DNA from: DASZTU01 sp035493835 | GTDB taxonomy: Bacteria; Pseudomonadota; Alphaproteobacteria; Rhizobiales; Devosiaceae | DNA: 15,244 nt | NCBI GenBank assembly: GCA_035493835.1 | Contig: DATJHO010000081.1 | Span: 1-15,244, forward strand | Direction of reading: 5' to 3' | Shown here: positions 13,834-15,244 of the stretch, one piece after another | Layout: the number at the start of each line of letters is the position of its first letter | How positions within the stretch are numbered: position 1 is the stretch's first letter | Translations under genes and position numbers: made by a program | The notes under the pieces: generated by a model | Databases searched by the model: none | What the model saw: only the letters and a program-made list of their open reading frames with translations | Told to the model about the DNA's origin: nothing

Positions 13834-14508
13834 TCACCGGACTTGCAATCCTGCCGCTTCGGCCGCCTTCTCGGCGCGGATTTTGCCGACGAAATAGTCC
13901 CGCGTTGCCTCGACCGCCGCGAGCGCCACAGCCACCGCTTCATCGGCGTTGCGGACCCGCATTGCGGCGATCAGCGCTCGGTGGCCGCGCGAGATGGCGC
14001 CAAGGTCGCGCGGGCCGAAATGCCGGGCCATCGGCGCCAGCAGCGGCCAGGTGCGATTGAGCGCGTCAGATGCCTCGGGATTGGCGGCGACATCGTCGAT
14101 CTGCTCGAAGAACAGATCGTTGGCGATGGCGTGCTCCTCGAAGGTCAGCGCCTCATCCATGGCATCCTCGAAGCGTTCGAGCTGGTCGATATCGGCCGGG
14201 GTTGCCCGCTCGACGAAGCGGCGGATCAGCAGCCCCAGCACCGCCTTCCTGAGGTCGCAGAGGTTATTGAGCAGGGCCTCGTCGACGATGCGGACACTGG
14301 CCCCGCGATTGGCGGGGATTGAAATCATCCCTTGGCTTTGCAACTCAACCAGCGCCTGGCGGACCGGCATCGCGCTTGTGTGATAGCGCTTGGTGAGTTC
14401 GGCCACCTTCAGCCGCGCCCCGGGCGGGAAATGCCCGCGCCGAATATCGGCCCGGAGCGCGGTCAGCAGGCCTTGGTAGGTCAGTTCGTCTCGCAGGTGC
14501 TTTACCAT
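13834..14508 (-). CDS. GntR-family regulator (FCD subfamily) with an incomplete metal site
   Basis: This 224-residue protein has an N-terminal winged helix (LTALRADIRRGHFPPGARLK, then VAELTKRYHTSAMPVRQALV and ELQSQGMISIPANRGASVRI, residues 15-74). The C-terminal FCD-like helical domain has D131 and H176 where two metal ligands belong. The His expected four residues after D131 is E135, and the last His is replaced near residue 198-200 (Ala/Glu). Ligand binding may therefore not need the usual metal. It reads towards the mannonate dehydratase and is isolated between two repeats. A small inverted repeat, TGTG taccg CACA (14525-14537), 16 bp upstream of the start, is a possible own operator. It may regulate the importer operon or the genes to the right. 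Confidence 0.9.
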   Translation of the reverse strand: MVKHLRDELTYQGLLTALRADIRRGHFPPGARLKVAELTKRYHTSAMPVRQALVELQSQGMISIPANRGASVRIVDEALLNNLCDLRKAVLGLLIRRFVERATPADIDQLERFEDAMDEALTFEEHAIANDLFFEQIDDVAANPEASDALNRTWPLLAPMARHFGPRDLGAISRGHRALIAAMRVRNADEAVAVALAAVEATRDYFVGKIRAEKAAEAAGLQVR

Positions 14509-14868
14509 TGGGGCGTCCGGTCAGTGTGTACCGCACAACGCGTCCGAACGCGCTACGGCTGCTGCAGTTATAACGCGAGAGCGTGGATAGGCGAGGGGGC
14601 GATGACCTGTCTCCCCCTCTCCCGCAAGAGGAGAAGAAGGAAGTGGCTGCTTAGATCTCTGCAGAAGGATCCAGCTGAGTTGAAACAGGGCGCGAACGCT
14701 TGGGCGACGTGCTGCCGGAGCGGCGTCGTCATTTGGTCGTACCCCTTGCCACATCGTCATCCCCGGGGCGTGACCCGGGGACCCATGCCGCCTTCCAATA
14801 GCTGGGGCGGACTGGGCGAGGCATCATAGGTGGCCGGGTCAAGCCCGGCCATGACGAGAGGCGGCGCT
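14509..14868. other. Gap of 360 bp with regulatory and repeat sequence only
   Basis: From right to left this gap holds repeat copy 2 (14755-14858), a purine-rich stretch with a weak 5-bp hairpin near 14616-14631 (cctct cccgca agagg), and the upstream region of the GntR gene with TGTG taccg CACA at 14525-14537. On the minus strand TATAAC (14572 to 14567) could be the -10 of the GntR gene, but no matching -35 is visible. I see no coding frame with family features. Confidence 0.5.
14755..14858 (-). repeat. About 105-bp composite palindromic repeat, copy 2 (inverted)
   Basis: On the minus strand it reads ctcgtcatggccgggcttga, then cccggccacc, and follows copy 1 almost base for base, with roughly nine in ten positions equal by eye and one small indel in the middle. 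Its ends are intact terminal inverted repeats, cgtcat (14755-14760) and atgacg (14851-14856). It begins 10 bp downstream of the stop of the epimerase-type gene and may act as its terminator. Together with copy 1 it brackets the GntR gene in inverted orientation. Confidence 0.75.
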
Positions 14869-15244
14869 CTAGATGTCCTCGTGCTTCCAGCCGAGCAATC
14901 TCTCGGCCTTGCTGCTGTCGAAGAAGCTGCGATGGCCGCTGAGATCGCCGCGGATCGGCACATTTGGGAAAAATTGCGCTGCCAGTTCAAGGCTCGGGAC
15001 GTCGATGGTGGTGTCAGGCGCCACGATATAGAACGCCTCGTGGCCCGTGAACGCGGCATCAAGGCTCATCAGGCAGGCACGCGCCGCCGCGTCGAACAGG
15101 GTGTAGGCCCAAAGGTGTTTGGCCACGTCCGCGTTTGCCCGGCCGAAAGACTGCGCGGCCTTGGCCCGTTCCGGCACCACCCAATGGAAGCGCATGCTGG
15201 AGACGCGGACGCCCTCGTAACGGCGCGCGAAGGTGTCTGCCTGC
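14869..15244 (-). CDS. NAD(P)-dependent epimerase/dehydratase-family protein, C-terminal part (5' end outside window)
   Basis: The frame is open to the window edge, so 124 C-terminal residues are visible. It reads QADTFARRYEGVRVSSMRFH, then WVVPERA, the usual end of the Rossmann part of extended short-chain dehydrogenases. Then come LFDAAARACLMSLDAAFTGHE (substrate-binding helices), EAFYIVAPDTTIDVPSLELA and finally DSSKAERLLGWKHEDI, the canonical C-terminus of NAD-dependent epimerase/dehydratases. The catalytic YxxxK and the glycine-rich motif lie outside the window. An internal ATG at 15195 is not the start. It could act on a sugar or sugar acid, in line with the locus, but the exact reaction cannot be read from this part. 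Confidence 0.85.
   Translation of the reverse strand, partial: QADTFARRYEGVRVSSMRFHWVVPERAKAAQSFGRANADVAKHLWAYTLFDAAARACLMSLDAAFTGHEAFYIVAPDTTIDVPSLELAAQFFPNVPIRGDLSGHRSFFDSSKAERLLGWKHEDI

Noticed and set aside
13678..14322. Plus-strand open frame across the second GntR gene (214 codons)
   Set aside because: It starts inside repeat copy 1 and reads antisense to a good GntR protein; no family features.
13577..14858. Short CRISPR-like array, because similar repeats occur twice
   Set aside because: There are only two copies, 1.1 kb apart and inverted, with a gene between them; there is no regular spacer structure and no cas gene.

Overview
The window looks like chromosomal DNA of a Hyphomicrobiales (Rhizobiales) alphaproteobacterium. 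The evidence is a GC-rich sequence with alphaproteobacterial codon use, a short NDUFS4-like Complex I accessory subunit, and several palindromic intergenic repeats of the type scattered through rhizobial and Devosia-like genomes. The genus cannot be resolved from this sequence.

Layout. (1) Positions 2-1570 hold the 3' part of a Gfo/Idh/MocA oxidoreductase, a frameshifted DUF4160 gene overlapping an intact DUF2442 gene, and a convergent NDUFS4-like gene. (2) Positions 1791-5682 form a drug-efflux unit: an EmrB-type MFS pump and an EmrA/HlyD-type adaptor on the minus strand, with a divergent LysR-type regulator. The gap between adaptor and regulator holds a striking concentric dyad, a strong regulator-site candidate. 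(3) Positions 5972-13535 form a sugar-acid locus: an enolase-superfamily dehydratase with galactonate-dehydratase-like active-site spacing, a divergent DHDPS-family aldolase/lyase, a FadR-type GntR regulator on the minus strand, then a CUT1-type ABC importer (binding protein and two permeases, no ATPase) and a UxuA-like mannonate dehydratase. (4) Positions 13536-14868 hold a second GntR-type regulator flanked by two inverted copies of a roughly 105-bp palindromic repeat. (5) The right edge is the C-terminal part of an NAD(P)-dependent epimerase/dehydratase-type protein on the minus strand.

How it may work together (inference). The importer takes up a sugar, sugar acid or oligouronide. Oxidoreductases such as those at the two edges could make aldonic acids. 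The two unrelated dehydratases would yield 2-keto-3-deoxy acids, and the DHDPS-family enzyme would cleave them. The GntR regulator at 8223-8939 probably acts on a perfect 20-bp palindrome just upstream of the importer, and perhaps on a degenerate copy upstream of the enolase-superfamily gene. No KDG kinase, uronate isomerase or ABC ATPase is present, so the pathway must be completed from elsewhere.

The less ordinary signals are the nested LysR dyad, the GntR palindrome, the long palindrome between binding protein and permease that buries a ribosome-binding site, the inverted repeat pair around the second GntR gene, two interlocking stems downstream of the efflux pump, and a DHDPS-family enzyme lacking the usual active-site motif. 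I see no CRISPR array, phage gene, transposase, rRNA or tRNA.
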